Shown here one piece after another: positions 11,691 through 20,274 of a stretch of DNA of 64,000 nucleotides; the stretch's first letter is position 1; the number at the start of each line of letters is the position of its first letter. Source of the DNA: Meconema thalassinum (lineage: Eukaryota > Arthropoda > Insecta > Orthoptera > Tettigoniidae). Location of the stretch: contig OX336389.2 of the NCBI GenBank assembly GCA_946902985.2, positions 337,750,444-337,814,443 of the forward strand. The letters are read 5' to 3'. The notes beneath the pieces were generated by a model that was given only the letters and a program-made list of their open reading frames with translations, was not told the DNA's origin and ran no database searches. The position numbers and the translations under genes were made by a program.

Positions 11691-12037
11691 GAGCTTTACA
11701 AAAATAGAATACAAAGAAATACCAATTCCTCAATCCTTTTCAATGTCCATGTCCACTAATTATTAACTTTCCTTTTATAACACTCACAATGACGACTGCC
11801 AACCTCTCTCCCACTGAGACATCACAGAATGTCAAACGTTGTTTAGCTTTTCAACGATACTTTATCCGCTACACGTCTTAATGCAGAATGACTGTGGTGA
11901 TAAGAAAGGTGCATGCTTGATCCAAAGGATTAATAGGTATATCACTATGCTGCAAAGGTTCTTCAAGACAAGTTCCAGGACTACACAAATAATAACCAAG
12001 TAGGTAGATTTCGAAAGTCAAGTATTGAATTACTTTG

Positions 12038-12547
12038 TTAATGACGCCATTGCCAGTACAGGTCTGGCATATCCTTTTCCATCGATGGTAAAAAGGTTTG
12101 ATCTTCCTCCTCCTCTGTGGATGATGTTTGTTGTTGTCGCTTTTTTTCTTCATTACTCCCGTGGTATGAGGAAACAAAGTCTTTACACTGACTTTTATGA
12201 CCATGATACAGTTTGACTAGCTGACAAGTAGCACACTGTCGCATAGAGGGTATTTTTGCCATAGCCACTTGCTTATGGTGATCATAATCCGTACATGGTT
12301 GCAATTCACTTAACACAGGGTCTTGAGTCCATGATTTCGGTACATGTTGCCAGATTTCTTTCACTGCATTTGCTGCGACATAATAAATGAATGATTTTGG
12401 AAGAGCCAATAATTCTTCTTTAGTAAAACTGTCTAGTTTCTTTTTACACACAAAGAACTTTCCAATCGCTTTATCGGTAGCATCCCCTTTCTCCATGGTA
12501 TCACGTTGATGTTTACACGTCGCTTGTAGAAATCTCACTGGTGTCAT
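12038..12547 (-). CDS. Maverick unknown protein, 169 aa
   Basis: An open frame with ATG at 12547 (MTPVRFLQATC), last in the leftward cluster. It contains a possible zinc site, CATCQLVKLYHGHKSQC (C-x2-C...H...C), around residue 106, then a Gln/Ser/Glu-rich tail. No family is recognised. Upstream, the region 12548-12617 reads in another frame as a sensible peptide (FHWLTTNACWELLNKIK) continuing from the 12618-13064 gene after a TAG. The two may therefore be parts of one gene broken by a stop and a frameshift. The position beside virion genes suggests an element-encoded accessory role, not deducible here. Confidence 0.55.
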   Translation of the reverse strand: MTPVRFLQATCKHQRDTMEKGDATDKAIGKFFVCKKKLDSFTKEELLALPKSFIYYVAANAVKEIWQHVPKSWTQDPVLSELQPCTDYDHHKQVAMAKIPSMRQCATCQLVKLYHGHKSQCKDFVSSYHGSNEEKKRQQQTSSTEEEEDQTFLPSMEKDMPDLYWQWRH

Positions 12548-12617
12548 CCACAGGTAAACCTTTAGTTTTAATTTTATTTAACAACTCCCAGCAGGCATTG
12601 GTGGTTAGCCAATGAAA

Positions 12618-13064
12618 CTATTGCCACACCTGTGCCAGGGCTTTATGGGTAATATTGTCACAGGGGCAGCGGTCCATGAGTGTTTTCAGCGAGGGACAGC
12701 CCATGTCTATTAAATCGATACATTGACAGTAAGACGCTAAAAATGGTTGTAGCCATTGACGTTTTTCACTACCTTTCACAAATATTACATGGGCAGAAGA
12801 CAAGTGGGCTTTCATGACCATGTCCAGGTGCTTATATGAAATGGTTCCCTGCTTCCAGTCTAGTTGCATATGAGTTTCAATCCACTGGGTTTGTTTGCGG
12901 TCTTTATCACACAACAAATCAAACGCACAAGGTGGTTTAAACACCAAATGAGTAGCTTGTGATATCCAAAAAGTGGAACAATCGATGATGGCCACTTCTT
13001 TAAATATAAATTTGTTATCTCCAATTTTAAACCCTTGACAGTCGACAATCAGTGTACGCAACAT
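12618..13064 (-). CDS. Maverick unknown protein, possible RNase H-fold nuclease
   Basis: The frame starts at the internal ATG at 13064 (MLRTLIVDCQGFKIGDNKF); the open frame extends upstream only with non-ATG codons. The opening block (IVDxQGF...FKEVAI) resembles the Exo I-like motif of DEDD-type nucleases. Further on are VIFVKGSEKRQWL, a DMGCPSL segment and a C-x-C...H arrangement. Proteins with this pattern are common in arthropod repeats in my recollection, but I cannot confirm the fold. The frame ends at a TAG at 12618, and the sequence beyond still looks coding, so the C-terminus may be truncated. If so, 12038-12547 belongs to it. Confidence 0.5.
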   Translation of the reverse strand: MLRTLIVDCQGFKIGDNKFIFKEVAIIDCSTFWISQATHLVFKPPCAFDLLCDKDRKQTQWIETHMQLDWKQGTISYKHLDMVMKAHLSSAHVIFVKGSEKRQWLQPFLASYCQCIDLIDMGCPSLKTLMDRCPCDNITHKALAQVWQ

Positions 13065-13280
13065 GTTCACTCTTGTCTGGATCAAGTCCAACTGACCACA
13101 GACTGACAATTGTTCAGTAAGGTGTACCCATGTTATTTACTTACATTCCATTCTAGTAAAAGAAAAGAAAAACATCGAGTAGTCACTATAGAGGTTAGGA
13201 TATGACAGGGGGGCATAAGAAATAATACTATAACAACAACAACCATTTTTTATTTCATTATTTTATTAGCATAACAAGTT

Positions 13281-13784
13281 TTACATTCTTTTTTTCATTC
13301 TAGGATAGAGGCGGTACCATCTCATACAACAAAAAAGTCTTTTGTGTTTATAGTGTCCATAACACTGATGATATCCCAATGTCTCTAAACTGGATGTTTT
13401 TGAATGTGAGCTGCTCACTGAAGCACTGCCGGTACCATAAATTCCACACGTATCATAACTTTTTTCATCACTCAGAGGCATGAGTGAGTGGTAACTTGAA
13501 TGACAGGGTATATTACCCACCTCCATTCTGCACAGGTAGGGGCAGGCAGGTGACCAACGCTGATGTTCCTGCATGGGTTCATCGCTCTCTTGCCATTGGT
13601 CTAGGATGATGGGACAAAACACACATTTCACTTCATCTTTTGTTTTTAAATAGTAGAATCCAGCGGCTGCTAAGGCTTGAGGGTTTATAAAAGGCACCGG
13701 CCACGTCGCAAAGGTCTTGAAACGTTGTTCCTCAGATTTTAAATTCATGGATGTAACTTCTCTTGAGGCTTGAAAGCAAGACAT
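13281..13784 (-). CDS. BIR-domain (IAP-like) protein of the Maverick
   Basis: A 167-residue protein with ATG at 13784. Residues ~20-85 form a baculoviral-IAP-repeat domain: EEQRFKTFATWPVP..., then LAAAGFYYL, then the zinc site C-x2-C-x16-H-x6-C (CVFC ... EH ... C), exactly the canonical BIR spacing. All four zinc ligands and the conserved GF and W are present. There is no second BIR and no RING; the C-terminal half is Ser/His/Tyr-rich and unrecognised. BIR proteins of the IAP family bind caspases or pro-apoptotic peptides, so an anti-apoptotic role during element or virion production is a reasonable inference. It lies in the leftward cluster between the capsid gene and the unknown genes. The frame is undamaged. 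Confidence 0.88.
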   Translation of the reverse strand: MSCFQASREVTSMNLKSEEQRFKTFATWPVPFINPQALAAAGFYYLKTKDEVKCVFCPIILDQWQESDEPMQEHQRWSPACPYLCRMEVGNIPCHSSYHSLMPLSDEKSYDTCGIYGTGSASVSSSHSKTSSLETLGYHQCYGHYKHKRLFCCMRWYRLYPRMKKRM

Positions 13785-13817
13785 GACTGAGTGGTTTGAT
13801 GTGTGTTGACCTGCTAT

Positions 13818-15027
13818 TTATACACTTGTCACTTGGTTGGACAGTGGATAATAGTTGACTTGTTTGTGTTGAATAATCAAACAGTAGGCCGTGGTATTGG
13901 CTGGTGCATTGTCAAGCGTATCAAAATCTAGTCGGATGTCAATATTGGATGGCTTGACAGACTCTTCCAGGTAAGAACAGTCAAAGACAATCAGTGGAGC
14001 CCTTAAAAGCTTGGGGTAGCAGCATGGGGCCGTTCTCTTTTTGATAATACGACCATCGAAATTTACAAAACAAGTCATACAGGGGACCAAACTTATTTTT
14101 TGAAAAATCCAAATCCAGTCCTTCATAGGGAAACACAGCTCCGTTGAGGAAAAGACGTGCATTTCTCAATTGCAGGTGATCAAATTGCGTGGCATCTTTG
14201 GTTTGTTGATACTTGCGATTCGTTTGAAAACCCACGATGATGTAGAGAGGTCTCTCTGTATAGCGTGCTGTTTTTACAGACCAACTGTGTGTGTTGGTGG
14301 TGGGCAATAGCGGATACTCATGGAGTGCCCACCTTCTATATTCTATGGGTAGAGGCATATCTCTCTTTACCATTTTGATTATGTCCTGTTTTTTGCTATC
14401 GTCAAGGGTCACATGGGGCACTTTCCATGGCAAGCGTTGTAGTTGAATTTTTGAATCTATGGGGGCATTGTCGGCTCCCTTGAGTGCATTATTATCACTC
14501 CTGTCTCTCACCAGATAAAGCACTTGCCTTGCGTTGACCACAATGCGCTGGTGATCTTCAGCAAAGCCTAAAATCAGTTTAAGAGGTAAATATCCAGTGA
14601 AGGTGCCATCGGTGTGTACCATCCAGTCATTGGTCGAGTCAGGGCACCAACCCGCCATGCAAAGTGTTTTAGCTTCTTCCTCACTATAAGAGGGATATAG
14701 TTTCATGACACTGGAAATACCCACATTTCGAGTGCTATCCACCACGATATCGTTAATCACATAACGCACTTCAGAAAACAGGAAGGCGAAAGCATGGTTG
14801 GCTAACTTGGATGTGGTGGGTGTAGAACCATCGGCTTTGGTGAGCCAACCTTCAATCTGAATAACACTTTCATGTGGTAGAGTGTAAATATCTTGGTTGT
14901 TGATAACAAATTGAATTTCATCATTGTTATTGAGTCCAGGTGTTTGAGCTTGATAAGAATGGAGATCAATTCTTACCACTCCTGGTTGCTCCTCGATGTG
15001 GTTCGCTACCTCTAGGATGGAATTCAT
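13818..15027 (-). pseudogene. MCP: Maverick major capsid protein, one frameshift
   Basis: The double-jelly-roll major capsid protein of Maverick/Polinton particles. ATG is at 15027 (MNSILEVANHIEEQPG). The frame has the family's early block, IEGWLTKADG...AFAFLFSEVRYVIND...DSTRNVGISS. It runs to about 14000, where a frameshift moves the C-terminal part into another frame (SNIDIRLDFDTLDNAPANTT ... AYCLIIQHKQVNYYPLSNQV) ending at 13818. Together the two parts are about 400 residues, close to the usual size. Apart from the frameshift, which removes the C-terminal strands, no other break was seen. The gene is in tandem with the minor capsid and protease genes. Confidence 0.85.
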
Positions 15028-15154
15028 CGCGGGGGTTGATGTGGTAACCCAAATGCTGTAAAATCTGCTTGTTCTGAGATGTTAACGTGTATTCACGTGG
15101 TAAACAACTAACACCATTCCTAGACGGTGCTGTTGCTTTATATACAAACTTCAT
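14966..15154 (-). CDS. Small Maverick ORF overlapping capsid genes, 62 aa
   Basis: The ATG at 15154 overlaps the minor-capsid TGA as ATGA, and the 3' end overlaps the major-capsid start by about 60 bp in another frame. The peptide begins MKFVYKATAPSRNGVSCLPR. No family is recognised. The start-stop overlap would suit reinitiation, but overlap by chance in this compact cluster is equally possible. Confidence 0.35.
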   Translation of the reverse strand: MKFVYKATAPSRNGVSCLPREYTLTSQNKQILQHLGYHINPRDEFHPRGSEPHRGATRSGKN

Positions 15155-15873
15155 AGTGGTTTTAGCACCAACTTGTAAGTCACTGGTGTGGTAGAATCTA
15201 GATCAATGAGTTGTTGCTCTCTATTGATCAGTCTTAAAGTTATATTACTAATACCATCGACAGCCACAGAATGAAAAAGCACCACTGGAGGGTTTTCACG
15301 AATAATATAGCCATTGGGCGATGTTACAATAAAGTCATAAAGCGAATGCGACGGTTCTTGATTGGTGTACACTTGACTAATAATATTACACGTCACCGAC
15401 ACATGATGGTCCTCAATGAATTTCACTTCATGGTCTGATTCATGTTTTTTGTTGGGCTCTAACACACGTGGTTTAAATCCTAGTAATGGACCAATGGAAT
15501 CGGGGTGAGTTTTAAAGTCAATTTTGAATGTAGAAAAAATACAGCAGCGATGAGTGTTGGTATTTCCTACAAGTTCAAACTTGCGCGTTCCATCGAGAAA
15601 TGACTTTAAACCATATTCATTGATCAACACCACATAAATGTGTTCATAAATGTCATCTATCGTGTATCCACCAGAGTTCAGGGTGAGCACAGAATCATCA
15701 TAGTAAAACTTGTTGTTCACATTTTCACGTATGTTGTATATTCGATTGTACGTTTCAAGGGAAACAAGCCGTAAACCATAAGGTTTTTCACTCAATTCGA
15801 TAGGTGGGTAAAAGTCTAGACTCACTTCAGGTCCACGTCCATGCAGTGTAAACGTCTTACTTTCCACCGACAT
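15151..15873 (-). CDS. Maverick minor capsid (penton-like) protein
   Basis: Intact frame of about 240 residues from ATG 15873 (MSVESKTFTLHGRGPEVSLD). An upstream extension of 21 codons exists but lacks a good reason for use. The pattern matches the single-jelly-roll minor capsid/penton protein of Mavericks: a PPIELSEKPYGLRLVSLETY...IYNI opening, NKFYYDD, GGYTIDDIYEHI, and the signature DSIGPLLGFKPRVLEPNKKH. It then has VTCNIISQVYTN and a C-terminal ITLRLINREQQLIDL. It would form the icosahedral vertices together with the major capsid protein. It lies between the protease and capsid genes, and no damage is seen. Confidence 0.82.
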   Translation of the reverse strand: MSVESKTFTLHGRGPEVSLDFYPPIELSEKPYGLRLVSLETYNRIYNIRENVNNKFYYDDSVLTLNSGGYTIDDIYEHIYVVLINEYGLKSFLDGTRKFELVGNTNTHRCCIFSTFKIDFKTHPDSIGPLLGFKPRVLEPNKKHESDHEVKFIEDHHVSVTCNIISQVYTNQEPSHSLYDFIVTSPNGYIIRENPPVVLFHSVAVDGISNITLRLINREQQLIDLDSTTPVTYKLVLKPL

Positions 15874-15902
15874 ACTGTTGACGTTTTTGCTTATGTTGCG
15901 TC

Positions 15903-16724
15903 TTATATAAAAAAAAATAAACACAAACGTCCACACTGTTGACTGTTAAACGTTTGCTCACGTTTCACATTATAATATATCTTGATCCTGATTCTAAAAT
16001 AGGCTACTAGTTCCATGGGTGGGGGCAAATTCCCAAAACTGTCAAAGTACCATACAGTAGATCCCTCTTTGACATAAGCTACATAATGTGTTCCAGGTCC
16101 TCGGTGATCATCCAAATTGACAACAGCACATTCATGTTTCCAGGGTTGTGAGCGTAATTGGTTTCGCATAAACACACCTCGAAAATGAGAAAGCTTTAGT
16201 TGTTTAGCATAGCTTTCCACTTGCTGATGCGTCAGGGCATGTCTTGCTATGGCTGAGGTTAAAGATGTTTTTTTATTTCGAAAAGGTGAAATTCCAAATC
16301 CTTGTTGATAAAAGGCTGGCTTCAAATTGACATTTCTAGCCCCCATAGCAATGGCCTCCATTGTTTCATTGTGTCGCTGACTTTCATTGAGTTGTTGCTT
16401 GCCCTGTTGCACGGCTTTAATGGTTTTTGCCACTGCACTGGCGCCGCCTAAAAGTGAACCTAGAGCAGCCAGACCAGCGAATAATGCAGGTAAAAATCCC
16501 GCTCGTTTGGGGACGGGGAACACTCGCCCTTGTTTTGAATCCTGTCGCTGACGTTTTGGAATAATATGTCTCTGTGCTGCTCGAAGAGCTTTCCTTATGG
16601 TCAATACATTATTTTTTCTTTTTTTCTTTCGCAAGGGCTTGTCCACGAATGTCATAAGCCCAGGCTTTGCCAAGGACAGGCTCATATTTTTAGTCTTTCT
16701 CACCACATATCTTTGTTTCACCAT
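15903..16724 (-). CDS. PRO: Maverick maturation protease fused to a basic/hydrophobic N-terminal part
   Basis: ATG 16724 (MVKQRYVVRK); upstream codons are non-ATG. The C-terminal ~100 residues are an adenain-like cysteine protease: HFRGVFMR, GTHYVAYVKEG (His), WYFDSFGN (Asp), then FNSQQCGRLCLF (Gln and catalytic Cys). It would process capsid proteins during virion maturation. The N-terminal half is very basic (KKKRKNN..., KRQRQDSK) followed by a Gly/Ala-rich hydrophobic segment, GFLPALFAGLAALGSLLGGA. This resembles the small basic, membrane-active core proteins usually encoded as a separate Maverick gene. Either a genuine fusion or loss of the intervening stop explains this. The extreme C-terminus after CGRLCL is short. 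Confidence 0.85.
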   Translation of the reverse strand: MVKQRYVVRKTKNMSLSLAKPGLMTFVDKPLRKKKRKNNVLTIRKALRAAQRHIIPKRQRQDSKQGRVFPVPKRAGFLPALFAGLAALGSLLGGASAVAKTIKAVQQGKQQLNESQRHNETMEAIAMGARNVNLKPAFYQQGFGISPFRNKKTSLTSAIARHALTHQQVESYAKQLKLSHFRGVFMRNQLRSQPWKHECAVVNLDDHRGPGTHYVAYVKEGSTVWYFDSFGNLPPPMELVAYFRIRIKIYYNVKREQTFNSQQCGRLCLFFFI

Positions 16725-16783
16725 GATGATGATGACCAACAACCTTTCACAAGAAAGTTTAAGTCACAACTAACGTCAGATTG

Positions 16784-17503
16784 TTATTTCATGGTTGTAT
16801 ATTCCAATTCTACATAAAGTGGGAAATCATTTATGGTTTTTCCAGCTTGCTTTTCATTCCATGTCAACAGGAGATGAAAGGATAATTCGTCTCCTGCATT
16901 GACCATTTCATGGTTATGGACCAACATTCTATGACCATTTATCTCTATTTGTAAATGGTTCTCATCTGGTATGGCATATTTGATGTGAATGGTTCCATTA
17001 TAGTGTAGTCGATAGTGGCTTAAACCCGAAGCTAGAACATAGGTCAAGTGCAGGTCATGAACTAGCGGTATATGGTTTCTCTCATTCACAGGTTTTACAT
17101 TTGTCAGATGCACTAAAAATACAGATGGGATAAATTTATAAAGCCTTTTCATTTCATAGGTCACGTATCGCTTGGTACAGACATCATCATCTTCTTGTGG
17201 GTCTTCCACGTGAATAATGCGGTGATGATTAGCGCTATAGCCATCCACCGTAAGCTGAGGCACTTTATCATAAAACTCATACACCTTGTTATCCACATAC
17301 TTTTTTGCAGTAACGTCTGTAGACACTTGAGGATGTTTTACATGAGTTAACCGCTTTCCTTTAAAGTCATAATCTCCTTGTTTTGTGCGTGGCACTACTA
17401 ACCTATCCACATAGTGTTTATTAGCAGGATCTGTTTCTTGTTTAGGATCATGTATGGGAACAGACCTAGCTTTGACCGTGAACGCACGTCCAAAGACATC
17501 CAT
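16784..17503 (-). CDS. Fibre-like virion protein with KYVD repeats
   Basis: Intact 239-residue frame from ATG 17503 (MDVFGRAFTVKARSVPIHDP). The N-terminal half has three spaced repeats of the form D-P-x-x-x-x-D-x-x-x-K-x-Y-V (ETDPANKHYVD, STDVTAKKYVDNKV, DDDVCTKRYVTYEM). Each is preceded by an 'R..HV..P' strand. This pattern is familiar from trimeric phage tail-fibre shafts. The C-terminal half looks like a compact beta-rich head. I infer a vertex fibre or receptor-binding spike. It is first in the leftward cluster, 134 bp from the divergent ATPase gene. The receptor and fold are unknown; another structural role is possible. Confidence 0.55.
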   Translation of the reverse strand: MDVFGRAFTVKARSVPIHDPKQETDPANKHYVDRLVVPRTKQGDYDFKGKRLTHVKHPQVSTDVTAKKYVDNKVYEFYDKVPQLTVDGYSANHHRIIHVEDPQEDDDVCTKRYVTYEMKRLYKFIPSVFLVHLTNVKPVNERNHIPLVHDLHLTYVLASGLSHYRLHYNGTIHIKYAIPDENHLQIEINGHRMLVHNHEMVNAGDELSFHLLLTWNEKQAGKTINDFPLYVELEYTTMK

Positions 17504-17637
17504 CGTCAACCTGTAGTACGAGTCTACTGTTTCTATGACAAAGCTCGGTGCAATGTATATAGACAGCCTGCTAGCCTATCTAAGCCTTAGTTGAAATTAA
17601 GCTAATTAAGCAGCAAGAGTCATTCCCCGTGAGGGAC

Positions 17638-18294
17638 ATGGTTTCCCATCTCTGCCCCACATCACGTGAACAACGCCATGGTTCACTGTTTCCATCTTCC
17701 ATTCGCTGCATCATTGTGGGACCTTCCGGCTGTGGAAAGACCAATCTTTTGCTGACACTTATTACAGCGCCCAATGGTCTGTGTTTTCAAAATATTTATA
17801 TTTTCGCAAAATCTCTCTACCAACCCCTCTACGTGTTTCTGGATCAAGTCATGTCTGGATTAAAAAATGAGAATATGGGGTATTTTACATTTTCCATGCA
17901 AGAAAATGTTATTTCACCGGATGAGGTAAAGCCTGATTCACTCATGATTTTCGATGATGTATCCACTGAACGACAAGGTAGCACTCAAAGCTATTTCAGC
18001 ATGGGTCGACACAAACATATCGATTGCTTCTATCTTGGACAAACGTATTCTAAAATGTCCAAACAGTTGATTCGTGACAATGCCAATGTCATTGTTTTAT
18101 TTCGCCAGGACGAGAGGAACAGTCGTTACATTTATAATGAACATGTGAATCCGGATATGACCTTCCAAATGTTTACAGAATTGTGTGGCAAGTGCTGGAA
18201 CACACAACGTCATGCCTGTTTAGTGATTGACAAACAAAGTGAACCCAACCAAGGGTGGTATCGCTTAGGGTTTGATCATTTTATTGCTATTTAA
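17638..18294 (+). CDS. ATP: Maverick FtsK/HerA-type genome-packaging ATPase
   Basis: Intact frame from ATG 17638 (a GTG three codons earlier is less likely). Walker A is IIVGPSGCGKTNLLL near residue 27, Walker B is SLMIFDDV, followed by a Gln/Arg-rich sensor region (CFYLGQTYSKM, NVIVLFRQDERN). It is the A32-like/FtsK-HerA ATPase that pumps DNA into preformed capsids and is a hallmark Maverick gene. It is divergent from the fibre-like gene. The 134-bp gap holds a TATA-like tatatag at 17556-17562 that could serve the rightward transcript. Length is typical for the family. Confidence 0.92.
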   Translation: MVSHLCPTSREQRHGSLFPSSIRCIIVGPSGCGKTNLLLTLITAPNGLCFQNIYIFAKSLYQPLYVFLDQVMSGLKNENMGYFTFSMQENVISPDEVKPDSLMIFDDVSTERQGSTQSYFSMGRHKHIDCFYLGQTYSKMSKQLIRDNANVIVLFRQDERNSRYIYNEHVNPDMTFQMFTELCGKCWNTQRHACLVIDKQSEPNQGWYRLGFDHFIAI

Positions 18295-18335
18295 GGCACT
18301 GTATCATTCCCTCTCAAGTCATTTGTCACGACATC

Positions 18336-19346
18336 ATGGCGTTAGCAGAGAGTCAATTGAAAAAGCATATTATTAGAGCAAAAAATACTATTCGCCAAAA
18401 GTTTCGTCAATTGAAACGATCGCGTGCGGATCATGCTTTGTTTATTCAACAACATTTAGCACCTCCGCTAAAAGCCATGTTGAAACCCTCTTTCAAGCCA
18501 TCTGAAACGCTACCTACCGTTTCACAAGCCACTCAGACGCACCACGAGGACTCTGAGGAAGAGGAAGAGGAAGAGGAAGATTTAACTAGTGTTAGTGAAG
18601 TTGAGGATAATGAGGAACAAGTGTTTACGCCTCAAAAAAAGGCATCACCCCTTGCAGAGTTTTTAAGAAAAAGGAAATCCTTGACCATGGTCGAAACCCC
18701 TTGCCCTTCCAGATCGTCTCCATTTTCACAACTCTTGGCCACCCCTCAACATAAAGCTCAACTGAAAAACATTTTAATAAAATATTATGGATCAACACTG
18801 GAACCCTATTTCACCAATCTATTTGTTGGAAACACAGATACCACATATGGCATTCGCTATGAGGATGATAGTTTTAAAATTGGTGATTCATCGATTAAAT
18901 TTAGTCGTACTAAAGCTGTCATTAAAAAGATCAACTATAAATTAACACCAGGACTGTTAAAGCTACTATTCTCTCGGACTCCCTCATCCCAAGATTATAC
19001 GCCAGAGGACCTTAGTAAATATAAATCCATTTTATTGGATACCCATGCCCACAAAAGACAGTATGATCCCACTCAACAAGTGAATGCTAATATATCCCAA
19101 AAATATAAAACCATCATTGCAAAAATGTTCCCCACTAGTCAAAGTGGTCGTCGTAATGTGACCGCTTCAGGGGTAACATTTAAACCATTAAAACCCCTTG
19201 TGAATGCTATCTACTGGCACAATCCCAATAAACTAGTCCAGCGACTACAGCTGTTGCATGCTTCACGTCAAGCCGGCCATAGTGGTCACGATTGGGAAAT
19301 TCAAGAAATTGAGGAAAAACTTCGAAATGCCAAAATTATTGTTTAA
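18336..19346 (+). CDS. Conserved Maverick protein, acidic, function unknown
   Basis: Intact frame of 336 residues (MALAESQLKKHIIRAKNTIR). It has an N-terminal basic helical region, a strongly acidic stretch (residues ~69-98), then a globular region with TTYGIRYEDDSFKIGDSSI. The C-terminal helix block is WHNPNKLVQRLQLLHASRQA...EIQEIEEKLRNAKII, which I recognise as recurring in Maverick proteins beside the ATPase/integrase pair. Catalytic motifs are absent. It follows the ATPase by 41 bp and overlaps the integrase start, suggesting co-transcription. A structural or scaffolding role is a guess. Confidence 0.75.
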   Translation: MALAESQLKKHIIRAKNTIRQKFRQLKRSRADHALFIQQHLAPPLKAMLKPSFKPSETLPTVSQATQTHHEDSEEEEEEEEDLTSVSEVEDNEEQVFTPQKKASPLAEFLRKRKSLTMVETPCPSRSSPFSQLLATPQHKAQLKNILIKYYGSTLEPYFTNLFVGNTDTTYGIRYEDDSFKIGDSSIKFSRTKAVIKKINYKLTPGLLKLLFSRTPSSQDYTPEDLSKYKSILLDTHAHKRQYDPTQQVNANISQKYKTIIAKMFPTSQSGRRNVTASGVTFKPLKPLVNAIYWHNPNKLVQRLQLLHASRQAGHSGHDWEIQEIEEKLRNAKIIV

Positions 19347-20274
19347 ACCCTCACCCATTAAAATGGGTATTGCTCACGAGTTGCATCGTCCAGCTAGACG
19401 TCACTATCAGCGACTCAAGGTGATTTCACAGGGTGTGGATGAACTTTGGCAAGCCGATTTAGTGGAAATGATACCCTATGCTAACGTTAACGATGGTGTA
19501 CGCTATATGTCGACGGTCATTGATGTTTATTCCAAAATGGCGTTTGTTGAACCTGTGCGTCGCAAGTCTAGTCCACTAGTCACCAAAGCCTTTCAACATA
19601 TTATTCAACAATCTAAACGTCAACCTCAGCTGCTACAAACCGACCAGGGAAAAGAATTTTTCAACAAGGATTTCTCCAGTTTTCTCAAATCTAAGGATAT
19701 TCACCACTACACCACGTACAGCAATCTCAAAGCCAGCGTGGTCGAGCGGTTCAACCGAACATTGAAAGCCCATATGTGGAAAGCGTTTACCGCTCAGGGC
19801 ACTTATCGCTGGTTGGACATATTACCTGAGCTAGTGTCACGTTACAATGACACCAAACACAGAAGCATTGGGACCAAGTCACGACTTGTAACTAAAAATA
19901 TTCCACAACTGGATAAACTGTTTAACCCCATAAAAACAGCAGACCCTAAACGTCATCGCCTTAACATTGGGGACCATGTTCGTGTGAGCAAATTCAAGTC
20001 CGTCTTCGACAAGGGCTACACACCAAATTGGGGGACTGAACTATTTCGAATTCGTCAAGTCAACCTGAACAGTCCAGTCACCTATTTACTCGAGGACCTC
20101 AACCATCAACCCATAAAAGGCAGGTTTTATCTTCAAGAACTTCAAAAGTCAGCGTTTCCTAAACATTACCTTGTGGAAAAAGTGTTGAAACAAAAAGGAA
20201 ATAAACTATATGTAAAATGGTTGGGATTTAGCTCAGCCTTTAATTCTTGGATTAATAAATTACATGTTGTGTGA
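19327..20274 (+). CDS. INT: Maverick retroviral-type integrase with C-terminal chromodomain
   Basis: The preferred start is ATG 19327 (MPKLLFKPSPIKMG), overlapping the previous gene by 20 bp; an earlier in-frame ATG at 19258 lies deep in that gene. The rve core has Asp in WQADLVEM, Asp in LQTDQGKEFF and Glu in ASVVERFNRTLK, with 33 residues between the last two. The C-terminus (YLVEKVLKQKGNKLYVKWLG, then FSSAFNSWI) is a chromodomain-like module, which in such integrases may direct insertion to marked chromatin. The enzyme would join the TIR ends to target DNA, leaving the 6-bp duplication seen here. The frame is intact. Confidence 0.93.
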   Translation: MPKLLFKPSPIKMGIAHELHRPARRHYQRLKVISQGVDELWQADLVEMIPYANVNDGVRYMSTVIDVYSKMAFVEPVRRKSSPLVTKAFQHIIQQSKRQPQLLQTDQGKEFFNKDFSSFLKSKDIHHYTTYSNLKASVVERFNRTLKAHMWKAFTAQGTYRWLDILPELVSRYNDTKHRSIGTKSRLVTKNIPQLDKLFNPIKTADPKRHRLNIGDHVRVSKFKSVFDKGYTPNWGTELFRIRQVNLNSPVTYLLEDLNHQPIKGRFYLQELQKSAFPKHYLVEKVLKQKGNKLYVKWLGFSSAFNSWINKLHVV

